Positions 1 to 7,504 of a stretch of DNA of 39,138 nt are shown here, piece after piece. A program made the position numbers and the translations under genes. Position 1 is the stretch's first letter. The number at the start of each line of letters is the position of its first letter. The stretch lies in contig NZ_KI271601.1 in the NCBI RefSeq assembly GCF_000469325.1, positions 11,829 to 50,966 on the forward strand. The letters run 5' to 3'. This DNA is from Schleiferilactobacillus shenzhenensis LY-73 (GTDB taxonomy: Bacteria > Bacillota > Bacilli > Lactobacillales > Lactobacillaceae). The notes under the pieces were generated by a model, which saw only the letters and a program-made list of their open reading frames with translations, searched no databases and was not told the DNA's origin.

Positions 1-69
1 TCCCGCCAACCATCTCCCGCTCCACGAGGCGGCAGCGCAGAGCGCAACGCCGTACCGGCCCAAATCGCC
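1..69. repeat. Possible end of a dispersed repeat
   Basis: No gene is visible in the first ~95 bases. Bases 57-69 (GGCCCAAATCGCC) are identical to 7654-7666, the right end of the large inverted-repeat element between nrdE and nrdF. The reading CCCAAATCGCCGGG here also matches the reverse complement of that element's left end. A CTCGCAA follows shortly after in both places. I read this as the end of a second copy of the same repeat family whose body lies left of the window. The match is short, so this is tentative. Confidence 0.4.
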
Positions 70-96
70 GGGCCTCGCAAACCAATCTCAAATACG

Positions 97-160
97 AAAA
101 AGGCTGGGACACCATCCACCACGCAGGCCATTGTCTGCGAGGTAGTGCCCCAGCCCTTTT
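97..160 (-). terminator. Hairpin terminator of the 168-806 gene, possibly bidirectional
   Basis: GGCTGGGACAC (102-112) pairs with GTGCCCCAGCC (145-155) with one mismatch; a small inner palindrome (CGCAG/CTGCG) sits in the loop. The stem is bordered by A5 (97-101) and T4 (157-160), so it can end transcription in both directions. It lies directly downstream of the minus-strand membrane protein gene. Confidence 0.7.
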
Positions 161-167
161 CTTAACT

Positions 168-806
168 TTATTTCGTCGCCGGATTGTCGATGTAAACAAA
201 CACATCACTGGGCAGCCGGATCAGCTCGTGGTAGCTGGCCGGGCGGCCGGCATGCATGCCGAGGCCATTGAACGGCGTGTTCTTGTAGGTCGCCTTCACC
301 GTCGCCACGAACGCCGAGCGGGTACTCTGGTCAACTTTTGCCAGCGTCTTGGTCGGCCAAGGATAGGCCGCCGCCTCCGCCGGCACGATCGTCTTGCCAG
401 TGGAAATCGTCGCCTCAGGACTGTTGATCTGGTACTTGGCCCCCTGCGTCCAGTACGTATACGTCTGGATCGGGTTGTGGCCGCTGCCGTTGTGCACCCG
501 GACGAAGTACCCTTGCCCGTCCCGGGTCTGCAGGACCAATGCCCGGTAGCGGTATTCCAGCTGGATCGCGCTCTTGTCCGTCACCGTGTCGCTGTGCAGG
601 AAGGTGGCGTAAATCATCCCGCCGAAGCCAGCCGCGACGATAACGATGAGCAGCATGTCTAAGAGAAAATTGGGCCAGGAGAACCGGCGGCGCTGGGTGA
701 CCAGCATTTTGAGCCGCCGCTGGCGAATGTTGTGTACCACGAATACCAAGATGATGACGACCAGCGTCCAGCAGGCGACGCCTAGCCAGTTCCAAGATGC
801 CCACAT
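168..806 (-). CDS. Two-TM membrane protein of unknown function (LVIS_2131-like)
   Basis: A 212-residue protein with two hydrophobic segments near the N-terminus (about residues 7-24 and 50-70), separated by a short Arg/Lys-rich loop (RQRRLKMLVTQRRR), and a ~140-residue C-terminal domain that should lie outside the cell. I chose the ATG at 806 because GGAGAGGGG stands 9 nt upstream; a TTG ten codons earlier has no ribosome binding site. The architecture resembles a lactobacillus membrane-protein family I recall under the label LVIS_2131, of unknown function; that assignment is from memory. The gene is monocistronic, divergent from the amino acid permease, with its own promoter and terminator. 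No catalytic motif is recognisable. Confidence 0.8.
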   Translation of the reverse strand: MWASWNWLGVACWTLVVIILVFVVHNIRQRRLKMLVTQRRRFSWPNFLLDMLLIVIVAAGFGGMIYATFLHSDTVTDKSAIQLEYRYRALVLQTRDGQGYFVRVHNGSGHNPIQTYTYWTQGAKYQINSPEATISTGKTIVPAEAAAYPWPTKTLAKVDQSTRSAFVATVKATYKNTPFNGLGMHAGRPASYHELIRLPSDVFVYIDNPATK

Positions 807-850
807 GGGCGGATTCCCCTCTCCGATAAAAACCAAAACGTTGTGCCTTC

Positions 851-879
851 ATTATACCTTGGCCGGGCAATAGGCGAAA
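851..879 (-). promoter_or_regulatory. Promoter of the 168-806 gene
   Basis: On the minus strand, TTTCGC (879-874), 17 bases and a perfect TATAAT (856-851) stand about 45 nt upstream of the chosen ATG. The -10 is strong and the -35 weak. Confidence 0.55.
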
Positions 880-958
880 CCCGTTGTGCCGGAATTGCCA
901 ATACCGAACATTGATTAGCCAGAGCGGACAAATTGTATCGAATATTTCCATTTTCTTA

Positions 959-987
959 TTGACGGCACCACCGCCGTACCGTAACAT
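959..987 (+). promoter_or_regulatory. Promoter of the amino acid permease gene
   Basis: TTGACG (959-964), a 17-base spacer and TAACAT (982-987), ending 41 nt before the permease ATG. The spacing is canonical. Confidence 0.6.
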
Positions 988-1028
988 TAATTCTGCATGG
1001 CAAATATATTACATAGGGCGGCGGCAGC

Positions 1029-2342
1029 ATGATCAAACACCACAGCACAGGCGCGCAACTGGGACTCTTCAGCATTGTTTTACTGGGCATCAACGGCATT
1101 ATCGGGTCGGGGATCTTTCTTCTCCCGAACCAAGCAGCGGCGTTAATGGGGACGGCCGGCATCTTCTCGCTAGTCTTCGACGCGGCACTGGTCGTGACCA
1201 TTGCGCTCTGCTTCGCGCAGGCGGCAACTTACTACGATGAGGACGGCGGGCCTTACTTGTACGCGAAGGATGCCTTCGGCGGCTTCGTGGGTTTTGAAGT
1301 CGGCTTCGTCACGTGGGCCATTCAAATCATTGCCGAGGCGACGATGGCCGTGGCCTTCGCCACCGCGCTGGGCGCGACCTTCCCGGCGCTCCACGGTCTG
1401 CTGGCGAAGAACATTACGGTGACGGTCCTGCTCGGCTTGATGGCCCTGATGAACATTGCCGGGGTCAAAGTCTCGAAGATCGTCAACAACATCGTGACGC
1501 TGTCGAAACTCATTCCCCTTCTGCTGTTCGTCACCATTGGTATCTTCTTCATCCGGGGCGGCAACTTCACCCCGCTCTTCCCCCAGGGTCATTACACGCC
1601 CGGTCACTTCGGTGCGGCGGCGGTGACGATGTTCTACGCCTTCGCCGGGTTTGAACGGGTGGTGGTGGCTGCTGGCGACATGAAAGACCCCCAGAAGAAC
1701 CTGCCCCAGGCTCTGCTCATCATGGTCGGTATCGTCCTCGGTTTCTACTTATTGATTCAAACCGTCTGCACCGGCGTGCTGGGGGCAACGACCCTTGGTC
1801 ATAGTACCGCGCCGATCCAGGCGGCCTTCGCCCGGTTCGCCGGCGGCTTCGGCAACGCCTTGGTCGCCGCCGGCACGCTGCTGTCCACCGCCGGTTTTCT
1901 GGTGGCCTCCAGTTACGTCACGCCCCGCTCCGGGGTAGCCCTGGCGGAACACGGTATGATGCCCGCCGCCATCGCCAAGCGGAACGGCAAGAACGCCCCG
2001 TATGTGGCGATTCTGATTTCCATCAGTATCAGCGTCCTGATCGCCTGGTCCGGCCAGTTCGGCTACCTTGCCCAGATCAGCGCGGTCTCCCGCTTCGCCC
2101 AGTACATCCCCACCTGTCTGGCCGTGCTGGTCTTCCAGCACACCCGGGCGGCGGTCCCCCACGCGTTCCGGCTGCCGCTGGGGCCCGTCATCCCCGTCGT
2201 CGCCATCGCCGTCAGTGTCTGGCTGCTCTGCCAAGTCACCCGACTGCAGCTGGTCCTCGGACTCGGCGCCCTGGTCGTGGCGATTCCTTTCTACTTCTTA
2301 ATGACCCACCGCCAGGCCGTCGCCGCCAAGGATCTGTCCTAA
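1029..2342 (+). CDS. APC-family amino acid permease
   Basis: A 437-residue integral membrane protein of the amino acid-polyamine-organocation (APC) family, expected to import or exchange an amino acid across the cytoplasmic membrane by ion or substrate coupling. It shows the family's unwound TM1 motif NGIIGSGIF at residues 22-30, about twelve hydrophobic segments, and the conserved FYAFAGFE stretch of TM6. Its length is normal for the family. The substrate cannot be told from sequence. The ATG at 1029 has only a G-rich upstream stretch as ribosome binding site, while a promoter sits at 959-987. The gene ends inside the last codons of the convergent LysR gene, so the two share 4 bp and no terminator lies between them. 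A neighbouring aminotransferase suggests an amino acid catabolic context. Confidence 0.9.
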   Translation: MIKHHSTGAQLGLFSIVLLGINGIIGSGIFLLPNQAAALMGTAGIFSLVFDAALVVTIALCFAQAATYYDEDGGPYLYAKDAFGGFVGFEVGFVTWAIQIIAEATMAVAFATALGATFPALHGLLAKNITVTVLLGLMALMNIAGVKVSKIVNNIVTLSKLIPLLLFVTIGIFFIRGGNFTPLFPQGHYTPGHFGAAAVTMFYAFAGFERVVVAAGDMKDPQKNLPQALLIMVGIVLGFYLLIQTVCTGVLGATTLGHSTAPIQAAFARFAGGFGNALVAAGTLLSTAGFLVASSYVTPRSGVALAEHGMMPAAIAKRNGKNAPYVAILISISISVLIAWSGQFGYLAQISAVSRFAQYIPTCLAVLVFQHTRAAVPHAFRLPLGPVIPVVAIAVSVWLLCQVTRLQLVLGLGALVVAIPFYFLMTHRQAVAAKDLS

Positions 2343-3232
2343 GCCCCCAAGTAATCGCTGCCGTAAGTTTCTTGCAAGTAGCGGCGGACGGCGTGGAGAA
2401 AATGGGCGGGCGCCGGTGCCGGCGTTTCCTTCCGGGTGAGGATACAAATCGTCCGCCGGAAAGTCTCCGAAAAGGGATAAATATTCACGTTCCCCACCAG
2501 TTTCTGGAGGGCCAGGTCCGGCAGGATGCCGAATCCCAGGCCGCTTTCCACCATCGACAGGATCGATTGGTCATCGATGGAGTAGGCCAGGGAGTTCGGC
2601 GTCACGTTGTAGCGGTCCAGCGCTTTCTTCGTATCACCGTCGTAGTCGGCTTGCTGCAGAATGAAGTGCTGATCCTGGATGTCGGCCCCGGTCACGAATT
2701 GGCCGTTCTTCGGCTGGAAGTCCGCCGGCGTAACGCAGCGGATCGTGTCCGCCGCCACCGGTTCGACCTGGACGTTTTCTTCCACCGGCAGGGTGGAGAA
2801 ACCGATGTCGACGGTGCCCAGCCGCACTTGGCGGGCAATCTCCGGGAAGGTCCCTTGAATGATCTCCACCTCCACTTGGGGGTAGCGCTTCTTGAATGCT
2901 TGAATGATCCCCGGCAGCCAGTTGATGCACACGCTGCTGAACGCGCCCAGCCGCACGAGTCCGGAATTCAGCCCTTGAATGCTGTCCGCGACTTGCTGCA
3001 GCTGGGCTTCTTTGTTGAGAATATCCTGGATCACCGGCAGAATCGTGCTGCCGTCCGGGGTCAGTTCCACGCCGGTGCGGTAGCGGATGAACAAGGGGAA
3101 ACCGAGGGTCGTTTCGAGTTGAGAAATGGCGTGGCTCACCGCACTGGGGGTAATGTTCAAGCGGCCGGCGGCGGCCACGAAGGTCTTTTGCTGGACCACT
3201 TCCGTGAAGATCTGATACGCAAAGTCTGCCAT
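2339..3232 (-). CDS. LysR-family transcriptional regulator
   Basis: A 297-residue LysR-type regulator: an N-terminal winged helix-turn-helix (residues ~3-60, with AAAGRLNITPSAVSHAISQLE) followed by a periplasmic-binding-protein-like effector domain (~90-290). Such proteins bind DNA as tetramers and usually control a divergent neighbour in response to a small metabolite. The ATG at 3232 has a perfect AGGAGG 6 nt upstream. It is divergent from the aminotransferase, the most likely target, and tail-to-tail with the permease, a second candidate. A perfect 13-bp palindrome just upstream of its ribosome binding site (3248-3260) fits autoregulation. The effector is unknown. Confidence 0.92.
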   Translation of the reverse strand: MADFAYQIFTEVVQQKTFVAAAGRLNITPSAVSHAISQLETTLGFPLFIRYRTGVELTPDGSTILPVIQDILNKEAQLQQVADSIQGLNSGLVRLGAFSSVCINWLPGIIQAFKKRYPQVEVEIIQGTFPEIARQVRLGTVDIGFSTLPVEENVQVEPVAADTIRCVTPADFQPKNGQFVTGADIQDQHFILQQADYDGDTKKALDRYNVTPNSLAYSIDDQSILSMVESGLGFGILPDLALQKLVGNVNIYPFSETFRRTICILTRKETPAPAPAHFLHAVRRYLQETYGSDYLGA

Positions 3233-3247
3233 GTTGGCCTCCTATGA

Positions 3248-3318
3248 TGAAATGATTTCACCTAAAAATGAATAAGTTGAGTTTTACTAATCATAACACG
3301 GGCCGTATCATAATCATA
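3248..3318. promoter_or_regulatory. Candidate LysR operator region
   Basis: The 135-bp gap between the LysR gene and the aminotransferase holds a perfect palindrome TGAAAT-G-ATTTCA (3248-3260) next to the LysR ribosome binding site, and a direct repeat TAATCATA at 3288-3295 and 3311-3318, 23 bp apart. Their place fits operators for autoregulation and target control. A LysR T-N11-A core is not unambiguous, so the assignment is an inference. Confidence 0.4.
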
Positions 3319-3367
3319 GAGATTGAGTTGAGCGGCAAAAGGCTCGGCGCATAGAAGGAGATCGATC

Positions 3368-4579
3368 ATGATGAGTAAACAATTTGCGGAGCGTACACTG
3401 AAGGCCACTGAGGCCGGGATCGCCGATGCATTTGCTGTCAGCGACAATGCGGACCTGATCTCCTTTGCCGGCGGCTTTCCGGATGCCGGTTTGTTCCCCA
3501 ACGCCGAGATGGGCGACGCTTTTAAAGAAGCCTTTGGCAATACCCAGAACTTACTACAGTACCACGGCGACCACGGCTACCAGCCGCTGCGCGAGCAGCT
3601 GGCCCAGCGCCTGAGCAATGACGGCACCCCCACCCAGCCGGACGATATCATTTTGACCCAGGGCGCCCAGCAGGCCATCGACCTGGTGGCCCGGATGCTG
3701 ATCAACCCGGGTGACGGCCTGGTCGTCGAGGCCCCGACATACTTTGGTGCATTGGGCGCCTTCGATAATTACGACCCGACGTATTACGAGATCCCGATGC
3801 AAGCCGACGGGATGGATATGCACGCCCTGCGCAAGGCCCTGATGGCTCATTCGTTCAAGCTCATCTACACCATCCCCGACTTCCAGAATCCCACCGGCGT
3901 GGTGATGTCCCTGGCTAAGCGGCAAGAACTGCTGCGCCTGGCGCGGGAATACAATGTCGTGGTACTGGAAGACTCCCCGTACCGCTGGCTCCGCTTCACC
4001 GGCGAACAGCTGCCCACGTTACGGGCGCTGGACACCGACGACCGGGTCATCTCCCTGGGCAGTTTCTCCAAGATCTTGGCCCCGGGCCTGCGCCTGGGCT
4101 GGGCCAGCGGCGGTCAGAAATGGATCGCCGCGATCGCCGCCTTGAAGAACGGGGCCGACCTGGAGAGCCCGTTCATGACGATGGTGGCCGTGTCCAACTA
4201 CTTAGCGCACAACGACCTGGACGCCCACTTAGCCAAGCTGCGGGCCGTGTATCAGGCCAAGAAGGACGCCATGGTGCGAGTCTTGCACCAGGAACTGCCC
4301 GCCGGTTTCAGCGCGGATGATCCCCAAGGCGGCTTCTTCGTTTGGCTCACCGCGCCGGCGGGGGTGGACATGGGTGTCCTGCTGAAGGACGAGATCCTGC
4401 CCCAGGACCACATTGCCTACATCCCCAGCAAGAATCTGTATCCGTCCAAGCGCGTTGTCAACGCCGCGCGGCTGAACTTTACCGGCGAAGACGCGGCCAC
4501 CATTCGGACCGGCATTGCCCGGCTGAGTGCCGCGCTGGCCCGGGCCACTCAGCCGACCGTGACGGCGGCATTGTCCTAA
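3368..4579 (+). CDS. PLP-dependent aminotransferase (fold type I, class I/II)
   Basis: A 403-residue cytosolic aminotransferase of fold type I. The Schiff-base lysine is Lys235 in SLGSFSKILAPGLRLGW. Also visible are the cofactor-loop TQGAQQAIDL, the PDFQNPTGV motif near residue 175 and the C-terminal ARLNFTG with the substrate-carboxylate arginine. It resembles the subgroup of aromatic/2-aminoadipate/branched-chain aminotransferases (LysN and MocR-catalytic-domain type), but has no N-terminal DNA-binding domain. The substrate cannot be fixed. AAGGAG stands 7 nt before the first of two adjacent ATGs (3368, 3371). It is divergent from the LysR regulator and ends at its own terminator, so it is monocistronic. 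Confidence 0.9.
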   Translation: MMSKQFAERTLKATEAGIADAFAVSDNADLISFAGGFPDAGLFPNAEMGDAFKEAFGNTQNLLQYHGDHGYQPLREQLAQRLSNDGTPTQPDDIILTQGAQQAIDLVARMLINPGDGLVVEAPTYFGALGAFDNYDPTYYEIPMQADGMDMHALRKALMAHSFKLIYTIPDFQNPTGVVMSLAKRQELLRLAREYNVVVLEDSPYRWLRFTGEQLPTLRALDTDDRVISLGSFSKILAPGLRLGWASGGQKWIAAIAALKNGADLESPFMTMVAVSNYLAHNDLDAHLAKLRAVYQAKKDAMVRVLHQELPAGFSADDPQGGFFVWLTAPAGVDMGVLLKDEILPQDHIAYIPSKNLYPSKRVVNAARLNFTGEDAATIRTGIARLSAALARATQPTVTAALS

Positions 4580-4599
4580 CCCCTGAATATGGTATCTGA

Positions 4600-4625
4600 A
4601 CAGCCCGCCCCCGCGGGCTGTTTTC
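4600..4625 (+). terminator. Rho-independent terminator of the aminotransferase gene
   Basis: ACAGCCCGC (4600-4608) pairs perfectly with GCGGGCTGT (4613-4621) over a CCCC loop, followed by TTTTC. Confidence 0.85.
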
Positions 4626-4766
4626 ATCCCCAAAACTTTTTTGGGAAAGCGGCCTACGTCGTTTTCACATTTGCAAGGCGCACCATCAGCGGCTCCTTTC
4701 TCACCATACCCGGGTTCGCCGGGGTGGCGGTCCACCGTCTGTATGTTGTACACCTACAAAAAGTAA

Positions 4767-4782
4767 GCACAACATATTGTGT
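4767..4782. promoter_or_regulatory. NrdR-box-like palindrome
   Basis: CACAACATATTGTG (4768-4781) is built as CACAA-N4-TTGTG and resembles the palindromic box bound by NrdR, the ATP/dATP-sensing repressor of ribonucleotide reductase genes. It overlaps the -35 of the nrdH promoter, as expected for repression. NrdR boxes normally come in pairs about 30 bp apart. A weak upstream partner (4739-4752) is 29 bp away centre to centre, so the second half is uncertain. Confidence 0.55.
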
Positions 4783-4805
4783 TTTCCCCCAAGACCGCCT
4801 ATACT
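4777..4805 (+). promoter_or_regulatory. Promoter of nrdH (and probably nrdE)
   Basis: TTGTGT (4777-4782), 17 bases, TATACT (4800-4805), 37 nt upstream of the nrdH ATG. The -35 lies inside the NrdR-like palindrome. Confidence 0.65.
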
Positions 4806-4842
4806 GAGGATACGAAATCAAGCAGTACTTGGAGGGATTCAT

Positions 4843-5073
4843 ATGAGTCAAGTCGTAATTTATACGCGTAATGGGTGCATGCAGTGCAAGATGACCGAGC
4901 GTTATCTGGCTCAGCACAACGTTCCCTTTGAAGAACGCAATATTAATGAACAGCCGCAATACGTGGATCAACTGAAGGCCCAGGGCTTCCGTTCTCTGCC
5001 CGTCGTGATGCCCGCCAACGCGGACCCCATCGTCGGCTTCCGGCCGGATTCCTTGAAGGCTTTGGTCGGCTAA
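4843..5073 (+). CDS. nrdH: NrdH glutaredoxin-like electron donor
   Basis: A 76-residue NrdH redoxin, the thioredoxin-reductase-dependent electron donor for class Ib ribonucleotide reductase. The redox centre is C12-M-Q-C15, and the C-terminal GFRPD motif (GFRPDSLKAL) typical of NrdH is present, with the cis-proline region LPVV before it. GGAGGG stands 6 nt upstream of the ATG at 4843; longer readings of this frame have no ribosome binding site. The gene opens the nrd cluster, behind a promoter overlapped by an NrdR-like box. An intrinsic terminator separates it from nrdE. nrdI, the flavodoxin usually found with class Ib systems, is not in the window. Confidence 0.95.
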   Translation: MSQVVIYTRNGCMQCKMTERYLAQHNVPFEERNINEQPQYVDQLKAQGFRSLPVVMPANADPIVGFRPDSLKALVG

Positions 5074-5106
5074 TACTTTTTTGGATGGCCGCGCCTCATC
5101 CTCAGT

Positions 5107-5140
5107 AACAGCTAGGTGCTTCCCGCCTAGCTGTTTTTTT
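5107..5140 (+). terminator. Intrinsic terminator between nrdH and nrdE
   Basis: AACAGCTAGG (5107-5116) and CCTAGCTGTT (5126-5135) form a perfect 10-bp stem with a 9-nt loop, followed by a run of T to 5140. It lies in the nrdH-nrdE gap, where no second promoter is obvious, so partial read-through would set the nrdH to nrdE ratio. Confidence 0.85.
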
Positions 5141-5193
5141 CGCCAATTTTGTTCCCGTGCACGCTGTATTCGCAGAAAGGACCGTGGTGGCCC

Positions 5194-7359
5194 ATGTCAC
5201 TGAAAGACTTGGACATTAAAGATGTATCGTATTTTAAGCTGAACAACGAGGTCAACCGCCCCGTTGACGGCAAGATTCCGTTGAACAAGGATAAGGAGGC
5301 CTTGGCGGCCTTTCTGAAAGAGAACGTTAAGCCGAACTGGAAGCACTTCGACACGATTCTCGACAAGATCGACTACTTGTTGGCCAACGACTACTTGGAA
5401 GAAGGCTTCATCGACAAGTATCCCCGTCAGTTCATCAGCGACTTGTACCAGCGCTTGCTGGACGTGGGCTTCCAGTTCCAGTCCTTCATGGCGGCGTACA
5501 AGTTCTATAACCAATACGCGATGAAGACCAACGACGGTGCCGAATACTTGGAGAACATCGAGGAGCGGGTCCTGTTCAATGCCCTCTACTTCGCCGATGG
5601 CAACCAGTCCTTAGCCACGGACCTGGCTGACGAGATCATCCACCAGCGCTACCAGCCGGCCACCCCGTCCTTCTTGAACGCTGGCCGGGCCCGTCGAGGT
5701 GAGTTCGTGTCCTGTTTCCTGATCCAGCTCACCGACGACATGAACAGCATCGGCCGGGGCATCAACTCCGCCCTCCAGCTGTCCCGCATCGGCGGCGGCG
5801 TGGGCATCGCCCTGTCCAACCTGCGCGAAGCCGGCGCCCCCATCAAGGGTATCGAAGGCGCGTCCAGCGGCGTACTGCCGGTGATGAAGCTCTTGGAGGA
5901 CAGCTTTTCTTACAGTAATCAGCTGGGCCAGCGGCAAGGCGCCGGCGCCGTCTACCTGAACGTCTTCCACCCCGACATCATCCGCTTCTTGTCCGCGAAG
6001 AAAGAAAACGCCGACGAGAAGATTCGGGTGAAGACCCTGAGCCTGGGCGTGGTCGTACCGGACAAGTATTACGAATTGGTGCGCAATGATGCCGACATGT
6101 ACCTGTTCTCCCCCTACTCCGTGGAACGGTTCTACGGCAAGCCCTTCGCTTACGTGGACATCACCAAGGAATACGACAACATGGTGGCCAATCCGGCGAT
6201 CAAGAAGTACAAGATCAAGGCCCGGGATCTGGAGAACGAGATTTCTAAACTTCAGCAGGAATCCGGCTACCCTTACATCTTGAACGTGGACACCAGCAAT
6301 CGGGACAACCCGATCGACGGCAAAATCGTGATGTCCAACCTCTGCTCCGAGATCCAGCAGGTGCAGACGCCGTCCGAGATCAACGATGCCCAAGAGTACA
6401 TCAAGATGGGCAACGATGTCAGCTGCAACCTGGGCTCGACCAACATCTTGAACCTGATGCAGTCCCCCGATATGGGCCACTCCATCCGGATCATGACCCG
6501 TGCTCTGACCTACATCACCGACCACAGCGACATTGTCGCCGTGCCCAGCGTTGCCCACGGCAACAAGCAGAGCCACTCCATCGGCCTCGGCGCCATGGGT
6601 CTGCACACCTTCCTGGCGGTCAACCACATGCGCTACGGTTCCCCGGAAGCCCTGGACTTCACCAGCACCTACTTCATGCTGCTGAACTACTGGACGTTGG
6701 TGGAATCGAACAACATCGCCAAGGAACGCCACGAGACGTTCGCTAACTTTGAGAAATCCAAGTACGCAGACGGGACTTACTTCGACAAGTATGTTCAGCA
6801 GAGTTTCGCGCCGAAGACGGCCAAGGTCCAGGACCTATTTAAGGACATCTTCGTACCCACAGAAGCCGACTGGGCCAAGCTGCGGGACAACGTGAAGGAA
6901 TACGGTCTGTATCACCAGAACCGGCTGGCCGTGGCGCCCACTGGGTCGATTTCTTACATCAACGATACCAGCGCCTCGCTGCACCCGATCACCCGGCTGG
7001 TAGAGGAACGGACAGAAAAGAAGAACGGCAAGCTGTACTTCCCGGCGCCGCACCTGAGCAACGATACGCTGCCGTACTACACCTCCGCTTACGACACCGA
7101 CATGCGCAAGGTCATCGACACTTACGCTGCCGCGCAGCAACATGTGGATCAGGGAATGAGCTTGACCCTGTTCCTGCGGGCGACAATGCCGGAGGGCTTG
7201 TACGAATGGAAGCACGAGCCGGAGCAGACCACCCGAGACTTGAGTATCTTGCGGAACTACGCGTATTATAAGGGCATTAAGTCGTTGTACTACGTGCGGA
7301 CGTTCACCGATAATTCGCAGGAAGTCGGGAGTAATGATTGCGAGTCGTGCATTATCTAG
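5194..7359 (+). CDS. nrdE: Class Ib ribonucleotide reductase, alpha subunit
   Basis: A 721-residue catalytic subunit that reduces ribonucleoside diphosphates to deoxyribonucleotides in the cytosol together with NrdF. Catalytic residues are visible: the substrate-reducing pair Cys174 (FVSCFLI) and Cys411 (SCNLGS), the radical-site triad Asn382-Cys384-Glu386 in NLCSEI, and the C-terminal shuttle cysteines Cys716 and Cys719 (DCESC) that receive electrons from NrdH. Like other class Ib enzymes it lacks a long N-terminal ATP cone. I start it at the ATG at 5194 (MSLKDLD), with AAAGGA 12 nt upstream; the frame is open for 15 more codons but those do not look like NrdE. It is followed by 407 bp of strongly structured DNA before nrdF, which is unusual because nrdE and nrdF are normally close. 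Confidence 0.97.
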   Translation: MSLKDLDIKDVSYFKLNNEVNRPVDGKIPLNKDKEALAAFLKENVKPNWKHFDTILDKIDYLLANDYLEEGFIDKYPRQFISDLYQRLLDVGFQFQSFMAAYKFYNQYAMKTNDGAEYLENIEERVLFNALYFADGNQSLATDLADEIIHQRYQPATPSFLNAGRARRGEFVSCFLIQLTDDMNSIGRGINSALQLSRIGGGVGIALSNLREAGAPIKGIEGASSGVLPVMKLLEDSFSYSNQLGQRQGAGAVYLNVFHPDIIRFLSAKKENADEKIRVKTLSLGVVVPDKYYELVRNDADMYLFSPYSVERFYGKPFAYVDITKEYDNMVANPAIKKYKIKARDLENEISKLQQESGYPYILNVDTSNRDNPIDGKIVMSNLCSEIQQVQTPSEINDAQEYIKMGNDVSCNLGSTNILNLMQSPDMGHSIRIMTRALTYITDHSDIVAVPSVAHGNKQSHSIGLGAMGLHTFLAVNHMRYGSPEALDFTSTYFMLLNYWTLVESNNIAKERHETFANFEKSKYADGTYFDKYVQQSFAPKTAKVQDLFKDIFVPTEADWAKLRDNVKEYGLYHQNRLAVAPTGSISYINDTSASLHPITRLVEERTEKKNGKLYFPAPHLSNDTLPYYTSAYDTDMRKVIDTYAAAQQHVDQGMSLTLFLRATMPEGLYEWKHEPEQTTRDLSILRNYAYYKGIKSLYYVRTFTDNSQEVGSNDCESCII

Positions 7360-7360
7360 A

Positions 7361-7472
7361 GGGCGGAGCGGCCCGGTTAGAAGCGTAGGGATAAGACCGA
7401 AAGAAAGAAAAACCCGCACTTAGGTTTTGCTTTCTTTTGGGCTTATCCCCTAGCTTCTGGGCCGCGGAGCCC
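7361..7472. repeat. Long imperfect inverted repeat after nrdE
   Basis: Starting 2 bases after the nrdE stop, 7361-7414 pairs with 7423-7472 over about 45 bp with few mismatches, leaving an 8-base loop. Shared blocks are GCGGCCC, AGAAGC, GGGATAAG, AAAGAAAG and AAAACC. There is no T run, so it is not a simple terminator. In the nrdE transcript it would form a very long hairpin, as an mRNA-stabilising 3' structure or processing site, or it may be a palindromic mobile relic. Function unknown. Confidence 0.7.
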
Positions 7473-7504
7473 GTTTAGAGGCGGAACAATTCACGTGTTG
7501 ACCC

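Noticed and set aside
2372-3247. 291-codon plus-strand ORF opposite the LysR gene
   Set aside because: It is the shadow of a clear LysR protein; its composition (Arg/His-rich) is typical of antisense GC-rich frames.
5611-6732. 373-codon minus-strand ORF opposite nrdE
   Set aside because: It is a shadow in a GC-rich gene; the plus strand encodes an intact NrdE with all catalytic residues.
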